From assembly GCA_902783815.1 (NCBI GenBank), contig CACZSM010000033.1, positions 1 through 9,050 on the forward strand: a stretch of DNA of 9,050 bases, in the 5' to 3' direction. This document shows positions 1 through 5,772 of the stretch, piece after piece. This DNA is from an uncultured Ruminococcus sp. (GTDB lineage Bacteria > Bacillota > Clostridia > Oscillospirales > Acutalibacteraceae). Made by a program: the position numbers and the translations under genes. The first letter of the stretch is position 1, and each line of letters begins with the position of its first letter. The notes beneath the pieces are model-generated. The model was given only the letters and a program-made list of their open reading frames with translations, was not told the origin of the DNA and did no database searches.

Positions 1-34
1 CGCCGGCATCGAAGATGCGTTGTGTGCATAGCAC

Positions 35-154
35 CATCGTCAGCTTTGCTGACATGGAGAAATGACCTTACACAGAAAAATTTATGTATGTTGATAAACA
101 TATTTGAGTTATGGAAGCTGCGTAGGAGAAACATTGACAGCGGCGGCACGCCGC
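35..154 (+). repeat. Structured interspersed repeat, left copy
   Basis: This stretch aligns with the reverse complement of 8789-8908. By hand alignment about three quarters of positions match, with one indel in an A/T-rich centre. Bases 125-154 are identical to the reverse complement of 8789-8818 over 30 bp. The order is a CATC spacer, a triloop hairpin GTCAGC-TTT-GCTGAC (39-53), ATGGAGAAAT, a variable AT-rich middle containing TATGTATG, a second GGAGAAA (125-131), CATTGACA, and a GCGGCG-GCA-CGCCGC hairpin (140-154). Two smaller hairpins lie just to the left: GCATC-GAA-GATGC (6-18) and GTGC-ATA-GCAC (24-34). No coding potential is convincing here. Bases 156-246 hold only a T-tract (11 Ts at 186-196). 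The repeat's function is unknown. Confidence 0.75.
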
Positions 155-246
155 CAGTTCGATGCCTGTATTCCTCGATTTTTTGTTTTTTTTTTTCCGT
201 GGTGTTGAGCCGTCAGGCGTGATTTATTCAGTGGTTCCTTAACAAT

Positions 247-270
247 AAAGGCTGCCATAAGGCAGCCTTT
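247..270 (-). terminator. Bidirectional intrinsic terminator after pyk
   Basis: A perfect 10-bp stem (AAAGGCTGCC with GGCAGCCTTT) closes a 4-nt loop. The stem ends in T-rich sequence on both strands: CCTTTATTGTT on minus and CCTTTGTTTATT on plus. It lies 42 bp past the pyk stop codon, so it most likely ends the minus-strand yqeG-to-pyk operon. It could also stop transcription entering from the left. Confidence 0.8.
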
Positions 271-312
271 GTTTATTAAAAAATTGGCAGGGACAGATCA
301 ATGCTTACAGTA

Positions 313-2064
313 TCACACCTTTGTAGTAGCAGTAGTAACGACGCTTTTTCCGGAATACATATTTACATTCGTTCCCGTTTTAAGCAGAAGGGTCGCATTG
401 ACAGCACCCACTATTACCGGCTTATTCAGTGCAAGACCTACAATTGCTGCATGAGAATCGGTACCGTCAACCTCTGTTATTATTCCAGCGCATTTTTTCA
501 TAACCGGAAGAAGTGAATTATTCGTCTCTTTTATTACGAGTATTTCACCCTCCTTACAATTTGTAAGAGCCTCCTCATCGTTCTTGCACACTACAAGATG
601 TCCGTGGGCACTGAGGTTATTTACGATAGCACCGCCGCTGCAAAGGATATTTCCTACAAGATGTACCTTCATCAGATTTGTTGTTCCGGACACTCCGAGA
701 GGTACGCCTGCCGTCAGGACAACAAGATCTCCGTTTTTGAGAAGACCCTTCTTCTGCGCTACATCTATAACATGATCTATAAGGGCATCAGTATTATCCT
801 TTTCCTCGATCATAATAGGACATACGCCCCATGACATATTAGTTTGTCTCCACACCTTTTCGCTTGGTGTTCCGCTGATTATCGGACATTCCGGGCGGTA
901 CTTTGACAGCATCCTTGAGGTACTTCCGCTTTTTGACACAGTCAGTATAGCCGAAGCGCCGAGGTCATGTGCAGTTGTACAGGTAGCGTGTGAAATTGCA
1001 GAAGTAACATCCGGTCTTTCGTTCATATCCAGTTTATTGAAGCGGTCTATATAGTCTATATTATTTTCAGTTGTTACAGCTATATCAGCCATTGTCTTTA
1101 CTGCCTCTACAGGATATGCGCCTGCAGCTGTTTCTCCGGAAAGCATTATTACGCTTGTACCGTCATATATAGCATTGGCAACATCCGTTGTTTCTGCTCT
1201 TGTCGGACGAGGGTTCTTCATCATAGAATCCAGCATTTGCGTAGCTGTAATAACAGGCTTATCAGAATTTCTTGTCTTGCGTATGAGCATTTTCTGTATT
1301 ATCGGGACTTCTGCAATCGGTATTTCTACTCCGAGGTCGCCTCTTGCTACCATTATTCCGTCCGATACTCTTACTATCTCGTCTATATTCTTTACGCCGT
1401 CATTATTCTCTATTTTTGCTATGATGCGTATATCGCCTCCGCCGTTCTTTTCAAGCTCAGCTCTCATTTCGTTTATATCATTGGCATTTCTTGTAAACGA
1501 TGCCGCAACAAAATCAACATCCTGCTCTATGCCGAATTTCAGATCCTCTCTGTCACGGTCACTCAGAAACGGCAGCGATAATGTAACATTAGGCACATTT
1601 ATTCCCTTATGGGATGATACGGGGCCTCCGTTTATTACCTTACACACTATTTCAGTTTCAGTCTTGCTTTTTACGACCATTTCAATAAGTCCGTCATCAA
1701 TAAGGATCTTTGTACCCTCATCAACATCTGCCGGAAGTCCGCTGAATGTTATAAAGCAGTGCTTGTTATCACCTATACATTCCTCAGTTGTAAGGGTAAA
1801 TTCCTGACCTGCCTCCAGCATGATCTTTTCCGGGAAATTACCTGTTCTGATCTCAGGTCCCTTTGTATCAAGAAGTATAGCTACCGGCATATCCATCTCC
1901 CGACGCAGCTTTTTGACCTTTTCGATCTTAAGTCTGTGTTCCTCATGTGTGCCATGGGACATATTTATCCTTGCAACATCCATACCGGCGATCATAAGTT
2001 CCCTCAATGTTTTTTCATCCTCTGTAGAAGGGCCAAGCGTACAGATTATTTTTGTTTTTCTCAT
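313..2064 (-). CDS. pyk: Pyruvate kinase with C-terminal PEP-utiliser-like domain
   Basis: Pyruvate kinase transfers phosphate from phosphoenolpyruvate to ADP, giving pyruvate and ATP, the last step of glycolysis in the cytoplasm. The 583-residue protein begins MRKTKIICTLGPS. It carries the nucleotide and phosphate-binding R32, N34 and S36 (ARINMSHG), the DTKGPEIRTG loop (66-75), the active-site signature IIAKIENNDGV with K216 and E218, metal-binding D242 in VARGDLG, and the TATQMLDSM/PTRAETTDVANA region. Residues from about 480 form an extra domain with a DSHAAIVG motif like the mobile domain of PEP-utilising enzymes. Many Firmicutes pyruvate kinases carry it, and E. coli enzymes of about 470 residues lack it. 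The ATG has AGGAG 8 nt upstream. It is the last gene of the operon, 16 bp after the peptidase, and is followed by a terminator. Confidence 0.97.
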   Translation of the reverse strand: MRKTKIICTLGPSTEDEKTLRELMIAGMDVARINMSHGTHEEHRLKIEKVKKLRREMDMPVAILLDTKGPEIRTGNFPEKIMLEAGQEFTLTTEECIGDNKHCFITFSGLPADVDEGTKILIDDGLIEMVVKSKTETEIVCKVINGGPVSSHKGINVPNVTLSLPFLSDRDREDLKFGIEQDVDFVAASFTRNANDINEMRAELEKNGGGDIRIIAKIENNDGVKNIDEIVRVSDGIMVARGDLGVEIPIAEVPIIQKMLIRKTRNSDKPVITATQMLDSMMKNPRPTRAETTDVANAIYDGTSVIMLSGETAAGAYPVEAVKTMADIAVTTENNIDYIDRFNKLDMNERPDVTSAISHATCTTAHDLGASAILTVSKSGSTSRMLSKYRPECPIISGTPSEKVWRQTNMSWGVCPIMIEEKDNTDALIDHVIDVAQKKGLLKNGDLVVLTAGVPLGVSGTTNLMKVHLVGNILCSGGAIVNNLSAHGHLVVCKNDEEALTNCKEGEILVIKETNNSLLPVMKKCAGIITEVDGTDSHAAIVGLALNKPVIVGAVNATLLLKTGTNVNMYSGKSVVTTATTKV

Positions 2065-2080
2065 TGCTGATACTCCTTTT

Positions 2081-3157
2081 CTATAATATTATAAGCTCTT
2101 TTGGCATAGCCGCAAGGTCAATGCAGCCGTCAGCAGTTACGCTCACCATATCCTCTATTCTTACTCCGAATTCTCCCGGCAGATATATTCCCGGTTCTAT
2201 GGTTATCACCATTCCGCTTTGCAGTACCGTTTCAGAGCTTGATGATACAGCCGGAAGCTCATGTATATCCAGACCTACTCCATGTCCGACAGAATGTCCG
2301 AAGAAGCCCTCAAATCCCGACTGATATATATATTCTCTTGCCGCTGAATCCACATCACAGCATTTCACTCCAGCCCTTACCGCTTCAATACCCTTTTGCT
2401 GAGCCTCATAAACGATCTGATATACTCTTTTCTGTTTTTCATCCGCATATCCGAGAGCATATGTTCTTGTCATATCGCTGTGGTAGCCATTATACAGTGC
2501 GCCTATATCAAATGTAATGAAATCTCCCGGTTTTATCCTGTAGTTACCAGGGACCCCATGCGGCATAGAGGTCTTTTTGCCAGCGATAACAATAAGGTCA
2601 AAAGATATCCCTTCCGCGCCGTATTTTCGCATCCTGTATTCAAGCTCCAGTGCTATATCCTTTTCAGCAACTCCCTCTTTTACAAGTTTAAGAGTATCCG
2701 CAAGCGCTTTTTCCGTTATTCTCTGGGCTTCTATTATATTTGCCGTTTCGTCTGCTGTTTTTATGATCCTCATTCTGCCGATGATGTCATCAAGCTCAGA
2801 GCTTTTTACAGTTTCCGCACCTGTACCGGCAATGAATCTGTCGATCCTTTCCGCTTCATTTATTGTAAAAGCAGACCCTTCCAGCATTATTGTTTTTATT
2901 CCTGTTTCATCAATAAGATCTCTCAGACATGAACGGAGGTTTTCAAATACGATCACATTACAGCCTGCAGCTTTTTCCTTTGCTGCTTCTCCGTAGCGGA
3001 AATCCACAAGCAGGAAAGCATCCTTTCTTGTCACGATAAGATATCCTGCCGAGGAAGTAAAGTCCGTAAAGTATTTTCTGTTTGTATTTGATATTATCAA
3101 AGCGGCGTCAATGCCCTCCGGCAGTGACGAGGCAATACATTCAAGACTAATATTCAT
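2081..3157 (-). CDS. M24B metallopeptidase (Xaa-Pro aminopeptidase/dipeptidase type)
   Basis: The 358-residue cytoplasmic peptidase probably removes residues next to proline from small peptides. An N-terminal creatinase-like domain (about 1-125) precedes a pita-bread catalytic domain. The five expected dimetal ligands are visible at about D217 (FDIGA), D228 (HSDMTRT), H292 (GHGVGLDIHE), E321 (TIEPGIY) and E335 (GVRIEDM). Length and order match B. subtilis YqhT, which also follows a type II dehydroquinase gene. I chose the ATG at 3157 because GAGGG lies 8 nt upstream. The reading frame extends to a TTG at 3181 and another ATG at 3172, but both lie inside the aroQ end with poorly spaced Shine-Dalgarno sites. 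The gap to the aroQ stop is 4 nt, so coupling is likely. Aminopeptidase versus dipeptidase (PepQ-like) cannot be decided from sequence. Confidence 0.92.
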   Translation of the reverse strand: MNISLECIASSLPEGIDAALIISNTNRKYFTDFTSSAGYLIVTRKDAFLLVDFRYGEAAKEKAAGCNVIVFENLRSCLRDLIDETGIKTIMLEGSAFTINEAERIDRFIAGTGAETVKSSELDDIIGRMRIIKTADETANIIEAQRITEKALADTLKLVKEGVAEKDIALELEYRMRKYGAEGISFDLIVIAGKKTSMPHGVPGNYRIKPGDFITFDIGALYNGYHSDMTRTYALGYADEKQKRVYQIVYEAQQKGIEAVRAGVKCCDVDSAAREYIYQSGFEGFFGHSVGHGVGLDIHELPAVSSSSETVLQSGMVITIEPGIYLPGEFGVRIEDMVSVTADGCIDLAAMPKELIIL

Positions 3158-3161
3158 AAGT

Positions 3162-3599
3162 TCATCCCTCATACACCACAAGAGCCTCCAGACCGAGGTA
3201 ATAGCTGTATTTACCGAAGCCAGCGATCGAACCTATACATACAGGAGCTATAACAGATTTTCTTCTGAATTCCTCTCTTGCGCCGATATTAGACATATGA
3301 GTTTCAACAGTCGGGATATGCACAGAGGATATAGCATCTGCAAGAGCGTAGCTATAATGAGTAAGCGCGCCGGCATTTATCATTATACCATCCTTTTCTC
3401 CGTAGGCAGAGTGTATCTTGTCAATTAAATCACCCTCATGATTGGACTGATATATTTCCAGGTCAATACCAAATTCCTCCGCCCATTCCATAACATCCTC
3501 ATTAATACTTTCAGCTGAATCTTTGCCATAGGTATTTACATCCCTTATGCCCACCATATTCAGATTTGGCCCCAGTATAAACAGAACCTTCATAATCAT
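3162..3599 (-). CDS. aroQ: Type II 3-dehydroquinate dehydratase
   Basis: This enzyme dehydrates 3-dehydroquinate to 3-dehydroshikimate, the third step of the shikimate pathway, and acts as a small cytoplasmic dodecamer in characterised members. The 145 residues contain the GPNLN motif (10-14), R19 and Y24 of the flexible lid, the QSNHEGDLID stretch (51-60), N75 of NAGA, H81, E99 and the catalytic H101 in ETHMSN, and R108/R112 in AREEFR. All key residues are present. Most family members have a larger residue such as His where this protein has G106 (SNIGAREEFR), a small deviation. The first ATG overlaps the upstream stop as ATGA, with GGAGG only 4 nt away. The ATG two codons later (3593) has 10-nt spacing and gives the family-typical MKVLFILGPN start, so it could be the real one. 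Confidence 0.95.
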   Translation of the reverse strand: MIMKVLFILGPNLNMVGIRDVNTYGKDSAESINEDVMEWAEEFGIDLEIYQSNHEGDLIDKIHSAYGEKDGIMINAGALTHYSYALADAISSVHIPTVETHMSNIGAREEFRRKSVIAPVCIGSIAGFGKYSYYLGLEALVVYEG

Positions 3600-3925
3600 T
3601 CATCCTCCTTCACACGCTCAACAGTAATACTTATATTTTTCTTATCAAGCTTATCCTTTGCCGAATCAAGAAAAACGCTGAAATAATCCGGCGCAGGATA
3701 TTTTGTATATATAATTATCCGGAAGCTGCTGAAGTTCTTATTACGGTAATATCCGCAATAGCCTTTTTCGTCAATAAAGCGGATATACGAATTCAGCTTA
3801 TTCTGGTACATTTTCAAGTGTTCCTCTCCTCCGATCACCCAAGTAAAGTGGTCAGATACCATAAGCACAAGAGTATCTCCGTCGATACCCATGCCGTCAA
3901 TTTTCGCCGTGTCCATCACCGACAT
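3596..3925 (-). CDS. Small DUF6572-like protein of unknown function
   Basis: This is a 109-residue acidic-basic mixed protein without signal peptide or membrane segment. The N-terminal pattern (MSVMDTAKIDGMGID, then TLVLMVSDHFTW and EEHLKMYQNKLNSYIRFID) matches my memory of the uncharacterised family annotated DUF6572. Its members start the same way and have an SDHxxW motif followed by a Glu-Glu-His and an amphipathic helix. No catalytic motif is recognisable. The ATG at 3925 is preceded by AGAGGTG with about 6-nt spacing; the frame's GTG at 3934 lies inside that site and is unlikely to be used. The gene overlaps the end of yqeG by 29 nt and the start of aroQ by 4 nt, so it is translated within the operon and probably coupled to both neighbours. 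Gene reality is firm; the family name is from recall. Confidence 0.8.
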   Translation of the reverse strand: MSVMDTAKIDGMGIDGDTLVLMVSDHFTWVIGGEEHLKMYQNKLNSYIRFIDEKGYCGYYRNKNFSSFRIIIYTKYPAPDYFSVFLDSAKDKLDKKNISITVERVKEDE

Positions 3926-4430
3926 ATCGTTCACCTCTTTTTAATATTTTCAATTTCCTGCGTATGCCCTTTTCCATTTTTCTTCTTACCTTTATAGTAA
4001 TTCCATGCTCCTCGGACTGAGGACACAGAAGTATAGACTTCATTCCGGCAAGGTTAGCGCCAAGCACATCCGTATATACCTGATCCCCTACAACTACTAC
4101 TGCTCTTGGCTTTTCTCCGAGTTTTTTCTTTGCGCGGTTAAATCCCACCGGGAACGGCTTCAGACTCATTGCAACACAGTCAAGTCCAACGGAATCCGAA
4201 AATGGCTTTATTCTCGAATTATAGTTATTCGAGCATATGACCACCGAAAAGCCCTCTGATTTTATCATATCTATCCATTCCTGCACGCCCTCATAGGGAG
4301 TTTTCTCTGTCGGAGGAGCAAGCGTATTATCAACATCAAGTAATATGGCATCTATACCCATTTGCCGGAGAAGCTCCGGTGTTATATCCGTTACCTTTTC
4401 AACTGCCACTGTAGGCTTTAATATCTTCAT
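3897..4430 (-). CDS. yqeG: YqeG-family HAD phosphatase
   Basis: The 177-residue protein has all HAD-superfamily motifs in order: D32-V-D34-N-T-L (nucleophile and acid/base aspartates), S67-N68-N69 (motif II), K91-P92 (motif III lysine) and GDQ with T120-D121 (115-121, motif IV). The spacing and the GDQxxTD version are those of the YqeG/HAD-IIIA group, which is related to yeast mitochondrial phosphatidylglycerophosphatase Gep4. Dephosphorylation of phosphatidylglycerophosphate is therefore a reasonable but unproven role. A basic C-terminal tail (about 148-170, rich in Lys and Arg) could help membrane association. The ATG has GGAGG 8 nt upstream. It is the first gene of the five-gene minus-strand operon. 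I see no good sigma-A promoter in the 50 bp between it and the rpsU terminator. Confidence 0.9.
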   Translation of the reverse strand: MKILKPTVAVEKVTDITPELLRQMGIDAILLDVDNTLAPPTEKTPYEGVQEWIDMIKSEGFSVVICSNNYNSRIKPFSDSVGLDCVAMSLKPFPVGFNRAKKKLGEKPRAVVVVGDQVYTDVLGANLAGMKSILLCPQSEEHGITIKVRRKMEKGIRRKLKILKRGERYVGDGHGEN

Positions 4431-4480
4431 AATTCTGACCTCCGGTTGTCTGCACTCTCAGATTCTGGTGAAATCAAGAT

Positions 4481-4530
4481 AAAACAAAAAAGGATATCTC
4501 CAAAAGCGGCTGCCGCTCAAGGAAATATCC
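4481..4530 (-). terminator. Intrinsic terminator downstream of rpsU
   Basis: On the minus strand GGATATTTCC (4530-4521) pairs with GGAGATATCC (4501-4492), with one G-U pair. An inner AGCG...CGCT stem lies within, and a TTTTTTGTTTT run follows (4491-4481). It lies 25 bp past the rpsU stop, and its T-run ends about 50 bp before yqeG. It should end the rpsU message, but some read-through could feed the yqeG operon. Confidence 0.85.
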
Positions 4531-4555
4531 TCCGGTTTTCTGTGTACAAAAGGAA

Positions 4556-4732
4556 TTACTTGTACTTGCGCTTACGAGCAGCTTCGGACTTCTTCTTACG
4601 CTTTACAGAAGGCTTCTCGTATGCCTCTCTTTTGCGAACCTCAGCGATAACGCCGGCTCTCGCACACTGCTTCTTGAATCTTCTAAGTGCGCTCTCAAGA
4701 GACTCATTATCTTTAATTCTGATCTCTGCCAT
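4556..4732 (-). CDS. rpsU: 30S ribosomal protein S21
   Basis: This 58-residue, strongly basic protein begins MAEIRIKDNESLESALRRF and continues with the KKQCARAGVIAEVRKREAYEKP core and a Lys/Arg-rich tail ending ARKRKYK. That is the full pattern and normal length of bacterial S21, a small-subunit protein near the 3' end of 16S rRNA that helps translation initiation. The ATG is preceded by GGGAGG about 8 nt upstream. The gene is flanked by its own consensus promoter and an intrinsic terminator, so it is probably monocistronic, unlike the rpsU-dnaG-rpoD arrangement of enterobacteria. Confidence 0.97.
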   Translation of the reverse strand: MAEIRIKDNESLESALRRFKKQCARAGVIAEVRKREAYEKPSVKRKKKSEAARKRKYK

Positions 4733-4748
4733 TTATCTTCCCTCCCAT

Positions 4749-4762
4749 CCGCCATAAGGCAG
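4749..4762 (-). promoter_or_regulatory. Small hairpin in the rpsU leader
   Basis: In the roughly 50-nt leader the minus strand can fold CTGCC-TTAT-GGCGG (5 bp including one T-G pair) just upstream of the GGGAGG ribosome binding site. It could modulate ribosome access, but the stem is short and may be incidental. Confidence 0.25.
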
Positions 4763-4789
4763 GGGTTTGTGTCTTTACGATACCTTAGT

Positions 4790-4819
4790 ATTATACATTA
4801 TCACCCGGCTATTTGTCAA
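4790..4819 (-). promoter_or_regulatory. Consensus sigma-A promoter for rpsU
   Basis: The minus strand has TTGACA (4819-4814), an 18-bp spacer and TATAAT (4795-4790). Both hexamers are perfect consensus. The predicted transcription start is near 4783, giving a leader of about 50 nt before the rpsU ATG. Confidence 0.9.
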
Positions 4820-5080
4820 CCTTAAAATCCAATAAATTTACACTTTATACTATGGTAATTTCCAACAAAAATTTGCATAAAAGATGTAAAATTCCTCTAA
4901 AAATAACTCATTTATTGCCACATTTTTCTTTTGCTGTTACTATCTGCCTTACAACTTATTTTTCTTTTATGCGTATTTTTCAGTTTCATGAGCTGTATTT
5001 CTCCTCATTTTTTATGGAAACCTCTGAAAACCTTAATTATATCTTTTTATAATTCCTGATTAGCAATAATGTTGATCCCA

Positions 5081-5110
5081 TAATAAAAATTTTTCAAAAA
5101 ATTTTTATTA
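5081..5110. repeat. Perfect AT-rich palindrome
   Basis: TAATAAAAATTTTT (5081-5094) is followed by CA and its exact reverse complement (5097-5110): a 14-bp inverted repeat with a 2-nt centre made only of A and T. It ends 4 bp before the -35 box of the repressor gene. It could be a protein-binding site, a bent or cruciform-prone element, or a weak bidirectional terminator. The rest of 4820-5283 is AT-rich and gene-free. Confidence 0.7.
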
Positions 5111-5114
5111 AATC

Positions 5115-5143
5115 TTGTAAAAATCAATTATTTGTGGTATCAT
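5115..5143 (+). promoter_or_regulatory. Candidate promoter for the XRE regulator
   Basis: TTGTAA (5115-5120), a 17-bp spacer and TATCAT (5138-5143) are present, and a TGG directly before the -10 box gives an extended -10. Transcription would start near 5150 and leave an unusually long leader of about 130 nt before the TTG start at 5284. Confidence 0.55.
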
Positions 5144-5180
5144 ATAGTATAGAATATTGCTGATGGTTTTGTTCGTTGTG

Positions 5181-5238
5181 AATTTTACAAAAATTGGAAG
5201 CTTTGTTTGTATCGTTTTTCGTGCAAACAAATTTTACA
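5181..5238 (+). promoter_or_regulatory. Inverted and direct repeats in the XRE leader (possible operator)
   Basis: AATTTT-ACA-AAAATT (5181-5195) is a perfect 6-3-6 palindrome. TTTGTTTG (5202-5209) and CAAACAAA (5224-5231) form an 8-bp inverted repeat with a 14-nt loop. ATTTTACA occurs at 5182-5189 and again at 5231-5238, and its reverse complement lies at about 4885-4892. These symmetric sites between promoter and start are plausible binding sites for the XRE protein itself, or an RNA hairpin. No direct evidence distinguishes these. Confidence 0.4.
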
Positions 5239-5283
5239 TCGTTCTTAAATATCACTCCAAAACTATAAAAAGGGGGAGTTTTT

Positions 5284-5679
5284 TTGTTCTGGGAAAGATT
5301 TTATAGCTTGTGTCAAAGAGTAGGCAAAAAGCCTAACCCGGTAGGCAAGGAAATTGGTTTGTCATCGGGTATTATTAGCAAATGGAAGTCCGGCGGTATT
5401 CCGAACGGCGTTACTCTTATGAAACTGTCTAAGTATTTCGGTGTATCTGCTGACTATCTGCTGGGCATCAGCCCATCTGTGGAAATTGATGAGACAGATA
5501 TGGTTCCTGTGCTTTCTGCTACTGAACTTAAGGCTTCTGTCAATGTCAATGTCGAAAAGCTGAACAGCATCGGTCTGGCTTATCTGGTTGAGTATTCAGA
5601 TTACCTGGTATCAAAGGATAAGTATTGCCTGAATGTTCCGAACGATCAGAAGGACAAATCTACTACTGAATCAGAGTAA
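5284..5679 (+). CDS. XRE-family (Cro/CI-type) DNA-binding regulator
   Basis: This is a 131-residue cytoplasmic protein. Residues about 5-61 form a helix-turn-helix domain: the first helix is FWERFYSLC, the turn and recognition region is VGKEIGLSSGIISKWKSG (20-37), and the domain ends with SADYLLG (55-61), typical of SinR/phage-repressor HTH proteins. A linker follows, then a helix with the LNSIGLAYLVEYSDYLVS pattern seen after the HTH in many clostridial repressors, and a polar tail. The start is TTG (5284) with a strong GGGGGAG 5 nt upstream; no ATG fits. It is a lone gene, divergent from rpsU, with no integrase or other phage gene near, so it may be a domesticated or autoregulated transcription factor. 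Its targets are unknown. Confidence 0.88.
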   Translation: MFWERFYSLCQRVGKKPNPVGKEIGLSSGIISKWKSGGIPNGVTLMKLSKYFGVSADYLLGISPSVEIDETDMVPVLSATELKASVNVNVEKLNSIGLAYLVEYSDYLVSKDKYCLNVPNDQKDKSTTESE

Positions 5680-5736
5680 CAACACATCAATAATTACAGC
5701 AGCAATATTATTCTTATCACATCGGACAAAGCGTAA

Positions 5737-5769
5737 AACCGGACGGCTCTGGGGGGGAGTCGTCCGGTT
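5737..5769 (+). terminator. Shared terminator between XRE gene and znuB
   Basis: AACCGGACGGCT (5737-5748) pairs with AGTCGTCCGGTT (5758-5769), 12 bp with one G-T mismatch/wobble, around a CT plus seven-G loop. On plus it is followed by ATTTTATTTTG and on minus by TTTTACGCTTT. It therefore serves both the plus-strand regulator and the convergent metal operon, whose last stop codon lies only 4 bp away. Confidence 0.88.
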
Positions 5770-5772
5770 ATT

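Noticed and set aside
22..222. Plus-strand frame at the left edge
   Set aside because: It runs through the structured repeat and a T-tract and has no domain or start signal.
1175..1807. Long plus-strand open frame antisense to pyk
   Set aside because: It is a shadow of a highly conserved enzyme gene; its translation is Ser/Ile-rich without a recognisable domain and it lacks a convincing start site.
4813..5052. 79-codon plus-strand frame between rpsU and the XRE gene
   Set aside because: It starts from a TTG inside the rpsU promoter, has no ribosome binding site and reads as low-complexity hydrophobic sequence from AT-rich DNA.
5284..5679. Remnant of a prophage or integrated element
   Set aside because: Only a lone repressor-like gene is seen; there is no integrase, recombinase, structural gene or attachment-site repeat around it.
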